Notes: a model not told the origin generated them from the letters alone. 64,000 bases of DNA from Stackebrandtia endophytica (GCF_006716355.1 NZ_VFOW01000001.1:1116001-1180000); one strand, 5' to 3'; positions 47,986-57,709 are shown, counted from the first letter of the stretch. Numbers and translations: made by a program.

Positions 47986-48407
47986 TTCGATTCCTTCGCC
48001 GACTCAACCTTGCACCGGGCCACTTCGTCGTCTTGGGCAGCGGTCCGATGTGGGCGCGCGGCCTCCGGGACCGGTTGAACGACCTGGACATCGTGGCCAA
48101 GGGCCCCGCATGGCGAACGGCCGAATGGAGCCCGGGAGGGGCGACGTTGGTGTCGGGCCCGCTGAGCAACGAACCGATGGTCTGTTTCCTCGACGGCAGG
48201 ATCGAGATCGCGAGTACATGGGTGACCGATGAGCATTGCGTGGACGAACTCATCGAGAGCGCGGACGACATCCACGGAATCCCGTTCGCCAGGCTCGACC
48301 ACGTCCTGGAATCGAAGTTGACCTTGAACCGCAAAAAGGACCAAGGCGACATTTCCATACTGAAAGAGGAGCTGAATCGGCGGCCACTGGCACTAGCGGG
48401 GTGTTGA
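47949..48407 (+). CDS. Nucleotidyltransferase-like protein
   Basis: This protein of about 152 residues reads FVVLGSGPMWARGLRDRLNDLDIVAKG, in pieces GSGPMWARGLRD and NDLDIVA, which gives a GS...DxD pattern like minimal nucleotidyltransferases. FLDGRIEIASTW and RLDHVLESKLTLNRKKDQGD follow. The family is often adjacent to other small genes and of unknown target. GTG 47949 is an inferred start; the frame is open from 47694 but those residues are low-complexity and overlap the small membrane-protein gene. Confidence 0.6.
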   Translation: MRPRSDFDGNELIRFLRRLNLAPGHFVVLGSGPMWARGLRDRLNDLDIVAKGPAWRTAEWSPGGATLVSGPLSNEPMVCFLDGRIEIASTWVTDEHCVDELIESADDIHGIPFARLDHVLESKLTLNRKKDQGDISILKEELNRRPLALAGC

Positions 48408-48568
48408 TCCACGCCCTTCCCCGGTGTCGGCGGAAACTTCGTCAACGGGTCCACGACGGCGAGAACACATTGTGACATTGACATCTTTGATTGGAATGTT
48501 TACGGTTTGTTCCTCACGACCAACGAGTGACTCGTAAGGTTGCTCCCCGACCGGCACCGGGAACACGC

Positions 48569-49756
48569 ATGAAACGACTCCTCACGCTGGCTGCCGCCGG
48601 TGTCCTCGCGATGGCCGCGAACGTCGCGGTCGGCGGCACCGCCACCGCCCAGGACGCCTCGATCAGCCCCAACACCGAATACGATCGCGCCGTGACTCAC
48701 GACAACTCCCCCGACAACGACACCGACACCTCAACCAGTCAGCTGCCCGAGCAGGTGCTCATCGGGTATCTGCATACCAGTTTCGCCAACGGGTCCGGGT
48801 ATGTCCGGATGGCTGATGTTCCCGATTCGTGGGACATCATCAATCTGGCGTTCGGGGAGCCGACGACGGCCACCTCGGGTGACATCCGGTTCAGTCTCTG
48901 TCCGGCCGACGAATGCCCCGATGTGGAGTCCGAGGAGGAGTTCACACAGGCCATCGCGGACAAGCAGGCGGCCGGAAAGAAGGTGCTGCTGTCAATCGGC
49001 GGCGCCAACGGGCAGGTCCAGTTGACCACCACCGCGGCCCGGGACGCCTTCGTCTCCTCGGTGTCGGGCATCATCGACCGCTACGGACTGGACGGCCTGG
49101 ACGTCGACTTCGAGGGCCACTCGCTGTACCTCGACGCCGGTGACACCGACTTCCGCAATCCGACCACACCGGTCATCGTGAACCTGATCGACGCGTTGCA
49201 GACGCTCAGCGACCGCTACGGCCCGGACTTCGTTCTGACGATGGCACCGGAGACGTTCTTCGTCCAGACCGGACACATGGTGTACGGCGGTTCCGGCGGC
49301 GGCGACAATCGCGCGGGATCGTATCTACCGGTGATACACGCGATGCGCGACGCCTTGACGATCCTCCACGTTCAGCACTACAACTCCGGCCCCATCCTGG
49401 GGCTGGACGGTCAGTACCACAACATCGGCAACGCCGACTTCCACATCGCCATGACCGACATGGTCAAGGCCGGGTTCAGTGTCGGCAACACCGGGCACAC
49501 CTTCCCGGGCCTGCGGGAGGACCAGATCGCGTTCGGTTTGCCGGCGGCGGTCAGCGCCGGAAACGGGTACACGGCCCCGGCCGCGGTACATCAGTCGCTC
49601 GACTGTCTCACCAAGGGAACCGACTGCGGCGGATACACCCTCCATGGTGGAGTATCCCCGAACCTGCGGGGTCTGATGACCTGGTCGATCAACTGGGATC
49701 GCTATTACGGCTGGGAATTCCAGGACAGCCACCGCCCCTATCTGGACGGCATGTAA
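48569..49756 (+). CDS. Secreted GH18 chitinase-like glycosidase
   Basis: This 395-residue protein has a signal peptide (MKRLLTLAAAGVLAMAANVA, cleavage near TATAQ). The GH18 barrel has KKVLLSIGGANG and the catalytic DGLDVDFEG (DxxDxDxE), then LTMAPETFF, HVQHYNSG and GLMTWSINWDRY. It would hydrolyse chitin or chitin-like glycans outside the cell; no chitin-binding domain is present. ATG 48569 is chosen because it begins the signal peptide. The C-terminal 432 nt are overlapped by a minus-strand frame. Confidence 0.93.
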   Translation: MKRLLTLAAAGVLAMAANVAVGGTATAQDASISPNTEYDRAVTHDNSPDNDTDTSTSQLPEQVLIGYLHTSFANGSGYVRMADVPDSWDIINLAFGEPTTATSGDIRFSLCPADECPDVESEEEFTQAIADKQAAGKKVLLSIGGANGQVQLTTTAARDAFVSSVSGIIDRYGLDGLDVDFEGHSLYLDAGDTDFRNPTTPVIVNLIDALQTLSDRYGPDFVLTMAPETFFVQTGHMVYGGSGGGDNRAGSYLPVIHAMRDALTILHVQHYNSGPILGLDGQYHNIGNADFHIAMTDMVKAGFSVGNTGHTFPGLREDQIAFGLPAAVSAGNGYTAPAAVHQSLDCLTKGTDCGGYTLHGGVSPNLRGLMTWSINWDRYYGWEFQDSHRPYLDGM

Positions 49757-50596
49757 CTCACGTTCGGCCAATCGTCGCCGGGTCTCGGCGGCGATGCGCC
49801 GCTGGGACTGGGTGGGCCATCGGCCATCGCGCAACAGGCGGCCCACCAGTTCCAGCAGCGGAGCCGGAACCGTGGCGAGCTCCGTCGGCGGTGACGCCTG
49901 GAAACCGACGGCGGTGGCCAGGTCTCCCAGTCCGGAGTCGGCGCCGGGTTCCGGCTGCGGCTCCGGCGGCAGAAAACGCCGCAGTCGCACCAAAATGGCC
50001 GGTTCACCGTCACGTTCGGCCTTACTCCACGACGGACAGTCGGCGAGTTGGCCGTGCGCGGCGCACCAGGCGATGTCGGCACACACCGCCGCTTCGATCA
50101 GGTGAGCGCGGATCGCCTGCGCCAACCCGTCGATGGCGATCAGATTGGCGGTGGCCACCGCGGCCATCACCGAGACCAGTCGATCCAGGCCCGCCGGCGC
50201 CGAGGCGCACTGTGCCAACACCCGAGCGGTCAGCGCCGCCTCATCGGTGGCACAGTCGACCGACTCGGCCAGTTCACCGAACCGGTCGGTCCACAGTCGC
50301 TTGTCGGTGTGCACCGGCAGCGGCGACGTCGGTATGTCGGGCTCGTCTCGGGTCGCCTCGGCGACGATGCGCAGGCTCACCGCGACGATGTCGCGTCGGA
50401 TCCGCGACGCCTCCGACAACACCTCCGATTCCGGGTTCGGGGGCCCGTAAAGCACCCGGTCCAGGACCGACATAGCCGTCGAACCGCGCCGCAACTGGTC
50501 CAATGAGGGCAGTTCGAGCGCCTTGGCGTCCTCCCCGAGTCCATCGGCTTCCAAGGATTTCCGGCCGATGCGCGGTGAGTCTCCGATCCCGATCAT
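49325..50596 (-). CDS. Hypothetical helical protein; 3' part antisense to the chitinase gene
   Basis: The first 270 or so residues look like a real helical protein (SLDQLRRGSTAMSVLDRVLYG, in pieces SLDQLRRGS; SEASRIRRDIVAVSLRIV; LVSVMAAVATANLIAIDG). No family is recognised and no membrane segment is clear. The remaining frame to 49325 runs antisense through the end of the GH18 gene and is unlikely to be selected coding. The gene may have lost its own stop codon. ATG 50596 is chosen; a GTG at 50623 is an alternative. Confidence 0.6.
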   Translation of the reverse strand: MIGIGDSPRIGRKSLEADGLGEDAKALELPSLDQLRRGSTAMSVLDRVLYGPPNPESEVLSEASRIRRDIVAVSLRIVAEATRDEPDIPTSPLPVHTDKRLWTDRFGELAESVDCATDEAALTARVLAQCASAPAGLDRLVSVMAAVATANLIAIDGLAQAIRAHLIEAAVCADIAWCAAHGQLADCPSWSKAERDGEPAILVRLRRFLPPEPQPEPGADSGLGDLATAVGFQASPPTELATVPAPLLELVGRLLRDGRWPTQSQRRIAAETRRRLAERELHAVQIGAVAVLEFPAVIAIPVDRPGHQTPQVRGYSTMEGVSAAVGSLGETVERLMYRGRGRVPVSGADRRRQTERDLVLPQAREGVPGVADTEPGLDHVGHGDVEVGVADVVVLTVQPQDGAGVVVLNVEDRQGVAHRVYHR

Positions 50597-50701
50597 CCTC
50601 TCAGGATGCCTCAACGGGTCCACCCGTTGTCAACCGGCACGAGCGGTGGGCACAGCGTGACCCGTCACCACCACAATGATCATGACAGCCGCGTCGGGCG
50701 G

Positions 50702-51640
50702 TCAGAATCCGAGCCGCTGCAGGTACTTGGGGTTGCGTTGCCAGTCCTTGGCGACCCGAACGTGCAGATCGAGATAGACCCGGGCGTCCAGAAGTTTCGC
50801 GATCTCCTTGCGGGCCCTGGTACCGACCACCCGCAACCGCGAGCCGCCCTTGCCGATCACGATCGCCTTCTGCGACGGACGCTCCACATAGATCTCAGCG
50901 TAGATCTTCTTGCGGGGCCCCTGGTCGGTCTCCTCGTCCTCGACGTCCTCGATGAGCACCGCGATGGAGTGCGGGAGTTCGTCGCGAACCCCCTCCAGCG
51001 CCGCCTCACGCACCAGTTCGGCGATCATGACGCGCTCGGGTTCATCGGAGATCATGTCGTCGGGGTACAGCTGAGGTGACTCGGGCAGGTGCTTCGACAG
51101 CACGTCCACCAGCACCTCGATCTGCTCACCGGTGATCGCGCTGACCGGGACGATCTCGGCGAAGTCGGCCATCTCGTTGACGGCGGTGAGCTGCTTGAGC
51201 AGGGTCGCCCGGCTGACCAGGTCGGTCTTGGTGACCACCGCGACGACCTTGGCCTTCAACTCGGCGATCTCCCGCGAGATGAACCGGTCACCCGGGCCGA
51301 TCGGTTCGTCGGCCGGGATGCACAACCCGACGACGTCGACCTCGCTCCAGGTCTGCCGAACCTGATCGTTCAACCGTTCACCCAGCAGGGTCTTCGGCTT
51401 GTGCAGGCCCGGCGTGTCGATCAGGATCAACTGCGAATTCGGCCGGTGCAGGATCCCCCGCACCACGTGCCGGGTCGTCTGCGGTCGGTTGGAGGTGATC
51501 GCGATCTTCGATCCGATGATCGCGTTGGTCAGAGTCGACTTACCCGCGTTGGGCCGCCCCACGAAACACGCGAATCCCGCCCTAAACGGCACCGAGGTGT
51601 CATCCATGCCGCTATTGTCCCCGCTCACCGCTTCGGTCAT
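50702..51640 (-). CDS. era: Ribosome-assembly GTPase Era
   Basis: This 312-residue GTPase binds the 16S rRNA 3' end during 30S maturation. It has G1 GRPNAGKST, G2 region NRPQTTRH, G3 DTPG, G4 TKTD and SAITG. The C-terminal KH domain carries KAIVIGKGGSRLRVVGTRAR and ends YLQRLGF. ATG 51640 overlaps the stop of the cytidine-deaminase-like gene by 4 nt. It is the last gene of the phoH-ybeY-corC-cdd-like-era string. Confidence 0.97.
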   Translation of the reverse strand: MTEAVSGDNSGMDDTSVPFRAGFACFVGRPNAGKSTLTNAIIGSKIAITSNRPQTTRHVVRGILHRPNSQLILIDTPGLHKPKTLLGERLNDQVRQTWSEVDVVGLCIPADEPIGPGDRFISREIAELKAKVVAVVTKTDLVSRATLLKQLTAVNEMADFAEIVPVSAITGEQIEVLVDVLSKHLPESPQLYPDDMISDEPERVMIAELVREAALEGVRDELPHSIAVLIEDVEDEETDQGPRKKIYAEIYVERPSQKAIVIGKGGSRLRVVGTRARKEIAKLLDARVYLDLHVRVAKDWQRNPKYLQRLGF

Positions 51641-51978
51641 CCCGCCACCTGCGAAATGTCGTCGCCGGTCACGCTGTATACGGGGGCCGACTTGGCCAGG
51701 TCACGCACCGCCGCCAATCCGTCGGCGTCGACCACGTCGGTGACCTCGCCGTCCAGGGCGACCACGGCGGCCGCCTCCAGGGTTTCGGCACCGGCGGCGG
51801 CGGCTTGGGCCACCGCCAACTGAAGTGCCGACAGCCGCAGGTGAGGAAGTCGTATCGAGGCGGCGGCGTAGGTGCGACCGTCCTCGTCGCGAACGGCGGC
51901 GCCTCGTGGCGCACCGATCCGTCCGGCGGCGGCCCTGGCCAGGGTCACCAGCTTGTCGTCTTCGGGGTCCAGATTCAT
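51637..51978 (-). CDS. Cytidine-deaminase-like protein without zinc ligands
   Basis: This 113-residue protein has the shape of a short cytidine deaminase (DDKLVTLARAAAGRI, DEDGRTYAAASIRLPHLRLSALQLAVAQA) but contains no cysteine and no HAE/CAE or PCxxC motif, so it cannot bind the catalytic zinc. The gene occupies the slot of Rv2365c between corC and era in mycobacteria. A structural or lost-activity role is likely. ATG 51978 overlaps the corC stop as TAATG. Confidence 0.8.
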   Translation of the reverse strand: MNLDPEDDKLVTLARAAAGRIGAPRGAAVRDEDGRTYAAASIRLPHLRLSALQLAVAQAAAAGAETLEAAAVVALDGEVTDVVDADGLAAVRDLAKSAPVYSVTGDDISQVAG

Positions 51979-53267
51979 TACGCTTCCTTCGCGGTGTCGG
52001 TGTCCTCGGTCGAGACCACCGGCGGGAGTCGGCGAACCAGGACCGTGTCGATTCGATTGCGGCGCCCGGCGGTGCCTTCGGCGGTCAATTCCAGCCCGTG
52101 AACCACCGCGGTGGCCCCCGGGATGGGCACTTTGCCCAACGCCTGAGCCAGCAGACCGGCGACGGTCTCGACGTCGCCGTTGGTGATCTCGACCTCGCAC
52201 AGTTCGGCCAGGTCCTCCACCGACAGACGTGCCGTGACCCGTAGTGACCCGTCGGGCAGCGGCTCGACGATCGGGCGTTCCACGTCGTATTCGTCGGTGA
52301 TCTCGCCGACGATCTCCTCCAGGATGTCCTCGATCGTGACCAGTCCCGCCGTCCCGCCGTACTCGTCGACGACGATGGCGATGTGGATGCGGGCCGCCTG
52401 CATGTCGCGCAACAGATCGTCGACCGGTTTCGACTCCGGCACGAACGTGGCCTCACGCATGACCTGTGACACCCGCAGGCTGTCGCCGTTGCGGGTGCGA
52501 CGAACCAGATCCTTGAGGTACACCACGCCTTGAACATCGTCGACGTCGTCGCCGATGACCGGTATCCGGGAGAAACCCGATCGCAACGCCAGCGCCAAGG
52601 CCTGGCCGGTTTCCTTATTGGCCTCGATCCACACCATCTCGGTGCGAGGCACCATGACTTCGCGGGCGCTGGTGTCACCCAACGCGAACACCGAGTGGAT
52701 CATCTCGCGTTCACCGTGTTCGACTTCGCCACGTTGTTCGGCGATGTCGACCAGCTCGCGCAGTTCCGTCTGGGTGGCGAACGGGCCCTCCCGGAAACCA
52801 CGACCGGGCGTGACGGCGTTACCGATCACGATCAACAGTCGGCTCAACGGAGACAGGGCCGCCCCCAACGTCCGAACGACTCCAGCGGTCGCCAGCGCGA
52901 CCGGGTAGGCGTGTTGGCGGCCGAGAGTTCGGGGCCCGACACCGATGACGACGAAACTGACCAGCGTCATCGTGCCGGCCGTCGCCAGCCAGGTCGGCCA
53001 ACCGTCGCCCCATGCGCCGAACGCGGTGATGGCGACCAGGGTGGTCGCGGTCAGCTCGAAGGCCAGTCGCAACAGGATCAACAGGTTGACGTAACGGGGC
53101 AGGTCGGCCAGCACGGTTTGCAGCGAACCCGCGCCACGGGTCTGATCTTTGACCAGTTCGGCGGCTCGCGCCGGAGAGATACGCGACAGCGCGGCGTCGG
53201 TCATCGCGACCAGCCCCGCCAGCACCACCAACGCGGCGGCTATGCCGAGCAGGGATTGGGAGGACAT
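51978..53267 (-). CDS. CorC/HlyC-family membrane protein with CBS domains
   Basis: This 429-residue protein has an N-terminal DUF21-type membrane domain (about 1-180, four hydrophobic stretches) and a linker [17 protein letters not shown] pair follows ([46 protein letters not shown] in pieces [19 protein letters not shown]) and a CorC_HlyC domain closes it. The family moves or senses Mg2+/Co2+. ATG 53267 with the membrane helix right after is the start. The gene lies 4 bp after ybeY. Confidence 0.94.
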   Translation of the reverse strand: MSSQSLLGIAAALVVLAGLVAMTDAALSRISPARAAELVKDQTRGAGSLQTVLADLPRYVNLLILLRLAFELTATTLVAITAFGAWGDGWPTWLATAGTMTLVSFVVIGVGPRTLGRQHAYPVALATAGVVRTLGAALSPLSRLLIVIGNAVTPGRGFREGPFATQTELRELVDIAEQRGEVEHGEREMIHSVFALGDTSAREVMVPRTEMVWIEANKETGQALALALRSGFSRIPVIGDDVDDVQGVVYLKDLVRRTRNGDSLRVSQVMREATFVPESKPVDDLLRDMQAARIHIAIVVDEYGGTAGLVTIEDILEEIVGEITDEYDVERPIVEPLPDGSLRVTARLSVEDLAELCEVEITNGDVETVAGLLAQALGKVPIPGATAVVHGLELTAEGTAGRRNRIDTVLVRRLPPVVSTEDTDTAKEA

Positions 53268-53271
53268 GCGG

Positions 53272-53742
53272 TCAGGGAGTCCGTTCTCGCCGCCAACTAT
53301 CCAGAAGTGACTTCTGGAGACCGAACATCTGTTTGGCCTCGTCGGGTTCGGCGTGGTCGTATCCGAGGATGTGCAGTACACCGTGGACGGTCAGCAGGTG
53401 CAGCTCGTCGGCGGTGGAGTGACCGGCGGTGGCGGCCTGTTTGGCGGCCACGACCGGGCAGAGCACGATGTCGCCGAGCATCGTCTCGGCGACCGGTTCC
53501 TCGTCAGTGGACGGACCACGACCGACCGACAGTTCGTCCATCGGGAACGACAGCACGTCGGTGGGACCCTTCGAACCCATCCAGCGGTGGTTGAGTTCGG
53601 CCATGTAGGACTCGTCGACGACGAGGATCGACAGATCGGCCAGGGGATGCACGCCCATCTCACTGAGGGCGTGCCTGGCCACCTGGCAGATCGCGTCGGT
53701 GTCGACCTCGACCCCGGATTCGTTCGATATCTCTATGGACAC
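53272..53742 (-). CDS. ybeY: Endoribonuclease YbeY (16S rRNA maturation)
   Basis: This 156-residue metallo-RNase needed for 16S rRNA 3' processing has the zinc motif [11 protein letters not shown] (HxxxHxxGxxH) and [14 protein letters not shown] 53742 is chosen because the fold begins at [14 protein letters not shown] lies about 13 nt upstream, overlapping the end of phoH, and coupling is likely. The longer open frame into phoH is rejected. Confidence 0.95.
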   Translation of the reverse strand: MSIEISNESGVEVDTDAICQVARHALSEMGVHPLADLSILVVDESYMAELNHRWMGSKGPTDVLSFPMDELSVGRGPSTDEEPVAETMLGDIVLCPVVAAKQAATAGHSTADELHLLTVHGVLHILGYDHAEPDEAKQMFGLQKSLLDSWRRERTP

Positions 53743-53758
53743 TGTGTAGTCCGCACCC

Positions 53759-54805
53759 CTAGCGACGCCGGGACGGTTTCCGACCGCCCCGGTCTCCGTC
53801 ACGGCCGTCCCCATCGCGTTGACCGGCATCCCATTTGGCGTAGGCGTCGACGATGTCGGCGACCAGTTGGTGCCGCACGACGTCGGCGCTTCCCAGCTGG
53901 GCGAAGTGCAGATCGTCGACACCCTGAAGAATCTCGCGGATGATGCGCAGGCCGCTGGTGGCACCGCCGGGCAGGTCCACCTGGGTGACGTCACCGGTGA
54001 CCACCACTTTGGAGCCGAATCCGAGCCGGGTGAGGAACATCTTCATCTGCTCGGCGGTGGTGTTCTGTGCCTCATCGAGGATGATGAACGCATCATTCAA
54101 CGTCCTACCACGCATGTAGGCCAGCGGCGCAACCTCGATGGTCCCGGCCTCGATGAGCCTGGGGATCGATTCGGGGTCGATCATGTCGTGCAGGGCGTCG
54201 TAGAGCGGCCGCAGGTACGGGTCGATCTTCTCGAAGAGCGTTCCCGGCAGGTAGCCCAGCCGTTCACCGGCCTCCACGGCCGGCCGGGTCAGGATGATCC
54301 GGTTGATCTGCTTGGCCTGCAGGGCCTGCACCGCTTTGGCCATCGCCAGGTAGGTCTTGCCGGTTCCGGCGGGACCGATACCGAAGACGATGGTGTGGCT
54401 GTCGATCGCGTCGACGTAGCGCTTCTGCCCCACGGTCTTGGGGCGGATGCTGCGACCCCGACGGGACACGATGTTCTGCGTCAGGTCGGCACCGGCGGTG
54501 TCCTCGCCGGTGGCGAGCATCCCGGCGGTACGCCGAACGACGTCGACGCTGATCTCCTCACCCTGGTTGATGAGCGCGATCAGCTCGTAGAACAGTCGCT
54601 CACCTTCGGCGATGTCCTTGGGCGCACCGGTCAACGTGATCGTGTCGCCGCGCACGTGTACGTCCGCGCGCACGCTGCGTTCGATGAAGCGGAGGTTCTC
54701 ATCCGCCGAACCCAACAGGCTGACCATCGTCCGGGGGTCGCCGACAGTGATTTTCGCTTGGGGACGTGCCGCCCCCGTAGAAGACGATTGGTCCGACATA
54801 GGCAT
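53759..54805 (-). CDS. PhoH-like ATPase (YbeZ)
   Basis: This 348-residue P-loop ATPase often couples with YbeY. It has Walker [32 protein letters not shown], Walker [12 protein letters not shown] and sensor [14 protein letters not shown]. The C-terminus is Asp/Arg-rich ([16 protein letters not shown]). ATG 54805 or 54799 is the start. It is the first gene of the phoH-ybeY-corC-cdd-era string, and the 166-bp gap upstream likely contains the promoter. Confidence 0.95.
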   Translation of the reverse strand: MPMSDQSSSTGAARPQAKITVGDPRTMVSLLGSADENLRFIERSVRADVHVRGDTITLTGAPKDIAEGERLFYELIALINQGEEISVDVVRRTAGMLATGEDTAGADLTQNIVSRRGRSIRPKTVGQKRYVDAIDSHTIVFGIGPAGTGKTYLAMAKAVQALQAKQINRIILTRPAVEAGERLGYLPGTLFEKIDPYLRPLYDALHDMIDPESIPRLIEAGTIEVAPLAYMRGRTLNDAFIILDEAQNTTAEQMKMFLTRLGFGSKVVVTGDVTQVDLPGGATSGLRIIREILQGVDDLHFAQLGSADVVRHQLVADIVDAYAKWDAGQRDGDGRDGDRGGRKPSRRR

Positions 54806-54971
54806 GGCCCGGGCGGGCCTTAGCCACCTGCTCTCACGTTCAAGTGCCGTGACCCGGTGTCACGACGTATTCGGCAATGTTATAGCCATCGAGGCCACAT
54901 TGGTAATTGAGTTTTCCCCGCGTCGCGGGATACTCGGGAGCAAACCTGTGGCCTCGACGACCCGACGTGGG

Positions 54972-55397
54972 CTATGGCGCGGCCTGGTCGGCCAGCATGC
55001 GCAGGCCCTCGACCACACCGCGAGTCAGGTCACCGCCGCCGAACGAGGCGGTCATGGACAGCGCCGCCAGCGCCGCGTTGCGGTCGGGGATGCGACGCAC
55101 GACGTTCTCGCCGGTGACGATCTCCAGCTTGCGCTGCTGCGGCGATACCGCGATCAGGATGCTGTTGGCGGGGTCGGCGAGCCGGTCGTGCAGTCCGCGA
55201 GCCGCGCCGACGGTGGGCTCGTGGAGGGAACCGACGTAAACGCTGAACGTCAAGCCGGTGCGCTCGTCGGCGGCCGCGAGGGCCTCGTCGATGCGAAGCA
55301 GTTGCCGAATGTTGAACGGGCCGTCCAACACGTCGGGCGCGGAGGTGTTGTCAGTTGAGTCCGCAGCGGTCTTGACCGCGACATCACCAGTTGCCAC
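54972..55397 (-). CDS. DUF5130 family protein
   Basis: This 141-residue protein has LLRIDEALAAADERTGLTFSVYVG, in pieces IDEALAAADERTGL and FSVYVGSL, plus ILIAVSPQQRKLEIVTG and ALAALSMTASFGGGDLTRGV. It matches the DUF5130 pattern, related to the TPM phosphatase fold. It has no signal peptide. GTG 55397 starts inside the last 14 nt of the upstream gene. Function is unknown; its neighbourhood near phoH is typical of actinobacteria. Confidence 0.88.
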   Translation of the reverse strand: MATGDVAVKTAADSTDNTSAPDVLDGPFNIRQLLRIDEALAAADERTGLTFSVYVGSLHEPTVGAARGLHDRLADPANSILIAVSPQQRKLEIVTGENVVRRIPDRNAALAALSMTASFGGGDLTRGVVEGLRMLADQAAP

Positions 55398-55674
55398 TTG
55401 CGCCTCCCTTGACTCCCGCGCGCGGTGCCGATTCGGTGCTTTCCAGTGCTTTGAGGGTGCTCGCCGATTCGGTGTGATTGACGTAGTCGGCCGCACCGGC
55501 CACACTCACATCGTCGGGGCGGGCCAGGAACCACACCGGCGCGAAATCGTATTCGCGGCCGGGCCGGTACCGCTTGTTGCGGTCACCGCCTGTTCCGTAT
55601 ACCAATCCCACCACCACGAGAATCACCGCGAGCGGGATGCCGACCAGGGTCAGCACCGTTTCCAGAACCGTCAT
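55384..55674 (-). CDS. Small single-pass membrane protein, DUF5130 partner
   Basis: This 96-residue protein has one N-terminal membrane helix (about 5-26, LETVLTLVGIPLAVILVVVG) and a conserved juxtamembrane GDRNKRYRPGREYDFAPVWFL. I recall this motif from conserved actinobacterial hypothetical proteins next to DUF5130. ATG 55674 has AAGG 5 nt upstream and is preferred to GTG 55686. It is translationally coupled to the DUF5130 gene. Role unknown. Confidence 0.8.
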   Translation of the reverse strand: MTVLETVLTLVGIPLAVILVVVGLVYGTGGDRNKRYRPGREYDFAPVWFLARPDDVSVAGAADYVNHTESASTLKALESTESAPRAGVKGGASGNW

Positions 55675-55855
55675 ATCCGCCTTCACCGATCGATGGGCTC
55701 TTTGTCGCGAGGCTACCGAATGACCTCACCGGTCACGGTGGTGAGCCGTGCTTCCAACGCCGTTTACGGTATCCGAACACGGGGACGCACCACCGGCAGG
55801 GCCGTGGCAGCGTGACCCGGCACGCGTCATCGCCACGCGGGCCGCGATCACGGGC

Positions 55856-57124
55856 ATGATGGACGACATGTCAGCTCATCAGTCTGTAGCCGCGGCCCTC
55901 GACGCCGCCGACCCGCTGTCGACCTTCGCCGACAGGTTCAGCCCCGGGCCCGACGGCGTGATCTATCTGGACGGGAACTCACTCGGTCGCCCGCCCAAGG
56001 CGGTGCAGGCGGCGGTTCGCGACCTGATGGAGCGGGAATGGCCCACCGACCTCATCCAGGGTTGGGACCGCTGGATCGACCTGCCGACCGCCGCCGGAGA
56101 CCTGTTGGGCGAAGCGGTGCTGGGCGCCCGGCCCGGCGAAGTCCTGGTGTGTGACTCCACCAGCGTCAACCTCTACAAGTTGGCCGCGGCGGCACTCGAC
56201 GCCGCGCCCGCCGGGCGGCGCGTGTTGATTACCGACAACGACAACTTCCCCACCGACCGGTACATCCTGGAGGGGATCGCCCACTCCGCCGGGGCACGGT
56301 TCCAACTGATCGACACCGACATCGACGAGGGGGTCGACCCCGGGGTGATCGCCGACGCGATCGGCGACGACACCGCGTTGGTCTGCCTGTCTCACGTCGC
56401 CTACCGGTCGGGAGCGTTGGCCGACATGCGCGCCGTCACCGAGATCGTGCACGCCGCAGGTGGTCTGGTGCTGTGGGATCTGTGCCATTCGGCCGGTTCG
56501 GTGGACATCGACCTGACCGGTGACGGTGTGGATCTGGCGGTGGGGTGTACCTACAAGTACCTCAACGCGGGGCCGGGCGCTCCGGCGTTCCTCTACGTCC
56601 GGCGGGAGCTTCAGCAGCGACTGCGGCAACCGATCTGGGGATGGTTCTCACAGGCCGACCAGTTCGCGATGGGGCAGGAGTATCGGCCACACGACGGGAT
56701 CAACCGGTTCGCGGTCGGGACCCCGTCGATTCCCGGTGTCGTGGCGGTCAAGGCGGCGGTGGAGTTGGTGGCCGAGGCCGGTATCGCCGCGATCCGGGCG
56801 AAGTCGTTGCAGATGGTCGCGCACGCACATGCGTTGTGTGAGGAACAGTTGGCGCCGTTGGGTTTCCGGGTGGCGACACCGACCGACCCGCAGCGGCGCG
56901 GCGGCCACCTGACGCTGCACCACGAGCGGGCGTGGCAGATCAGTCAGGCGATGCGCAAGGCGAACGTGATCCCCGACTACCGGGCACCCGATCGGATCCG
57001 GCTGGGGTTCGCGCCGCTGTACAACAGCTTCTCCGACATCGACGAGGCCGTCGAGCGCATCGCCACGATCGTTCGCACCGAGGCACATCTGTCCTTTTCG
57101 GCGCAACCGAGTCGGGTCACCTGA
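55856..57124 (+). CDS. kynU: Kynureninase
   Basis: This PLP enzyme of about 422 residues cleaves kynurenine to anthranilate and alanine in tryptophan breakdown. It has IYLDGNSLGRPPKA, STSVNLYKLAAAA, DNDNFPTDRYI, LWDLCHSAGSVDID and the PLP-lysine segment VGCTYKYLNAGPG. The start among ATG 55856, 55859 and 55868 is uncertain; the frame is open from 55748. No other kynurenine-pathway gene (kynA, kynB) lies nearby. Confidence 0.94.
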   Translation: MMDDMSAHQSVAAALDAADPLSTFADRFSPGPDGVIYLDGNSLGRPPKAVQAAVRDLMEREWPTDLIQGWDRWIDLPTAAGDLLGEAVLGARPGEVLVCDSTSVNLYKLAAAALDAAPAGRRVLITDNDNFPTDRYILEGIAHSAGARFQLIDTDIDEGVDPGVIADAIGDDTALVCLSHVAYRSGALADMRAVTEIVHAAGGLVLWDLCHSAGSVDIDLTGDGVDLAVGCTYKYLNAGPGAPAFLYVRRELQQRLRQPIWGWFSQADQFAMGQEYRPHDGINRFAVGTPSIPGVVAVKAAVELVAEAGIAAIRAKSLQMVAHAHALCEEQLAPLGFRVATPTDPQRRGGHLTLHHERAWQISQAMRKANVIPDYRAPDRIRLGFAPLYNSFSDIDEAVERIATIVRTEAHLSFSAQPSRVT

Positions 57125-57144
57125 GACCCGCCGCCGAACCGGTT

Positions 57145-57171
57145 CCGGGGTACCGCTCGGAGGTACCCCGG
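57145..57171. terminator. Hairpin between convergent kynU and HNH genes
   Basis: CCGGGGTACC (57145-57154) pairs with GGTACCCCGG (57162-57171), a 10-bp stem with a 7-nt loop, in the 54-bp gap between the convergent stops. No T run. It could act on both strands. Confidence 0.6.
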
Positions 57172-57178
57172 TTCACGA

Positions 57179-57709
57179 TCACGCGGCGATTAACCACATG
57201 GCCCACCGCGGGTCGGGGGTGCGGTGCCCGAGAACGCACCACAGCGGGTTCTTGGGAGCCGCCGGCGGAGTGGGGAGCCGCCAGCCCATCTCGGCCAGGG
57301 TTCGGTCGTTCTTCTTGTGGTTGCACCGGGCGCACGACGCCACGACGTTCTCCCATTTGTGGCCGCCGCCTCGGCTGCGCGGCATCACATGGTCGATGGT
57401 CTCGGCGGGGCCGCCGCAGTAGGCGCACTGCCAACCGTCACGAGCGAAGACCGCTCGACGGGTCAGGCTGACGTTGCGTCGACGTGCCACCTTCACGTAT
57501 CGGTTGAGTCGGACCACCGACGGCACCGGAATCATTTGGCGGGCACTGCGGAGAAAACCATCACCGGGGGTGACGGTTTCGGCTTTGTCCGACAGCAGCA
57601 ACACCGCGGCGCGGCGCACCGGCACCACGCACAACGGTTCATAGGTGGCGTTGAGCACCAGGGCGCTGTTGGACACACCGCCCGGAGATTGTGACGTTGT
57701 CGCGGTCAT
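57179..57709 (-). CDS. HNH endonuclease
   Basis: This 176-residue protein has an N-terminal ALVLNATYEPLCVVPVRRAA, in pieces VLNATYEPLCVV, and a C-terminal HNH domain: CAYCGGPAETIDHVMPRSRG, split as CAYCGG and TIDHVMPRSRGG, with NVVASCARCNHKKND. Two CxxC pairs bind zinc. This actinobacterial subgroup is single-copy and conserved; its DNA target is unknown and no methylase is adjacent. Start ATG 57709. Confidence 0.92.
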   Translation of the reverse strand: MTATTSQSPGGVSNSALVLNATYEPLCVVPVRRAAVLLLSDKAETVTPGDGFLRSARQMIPVPSVVRLNRYVKVARRRNVSLTRRAVFARDGWQCAYCGGPAETIDHVMPRSRGGGHKWENVVASCARCNHKKNDRTLAEMGWRLPTPPAAPKNPLWCVLGHRTPDPRWAMWLIAA

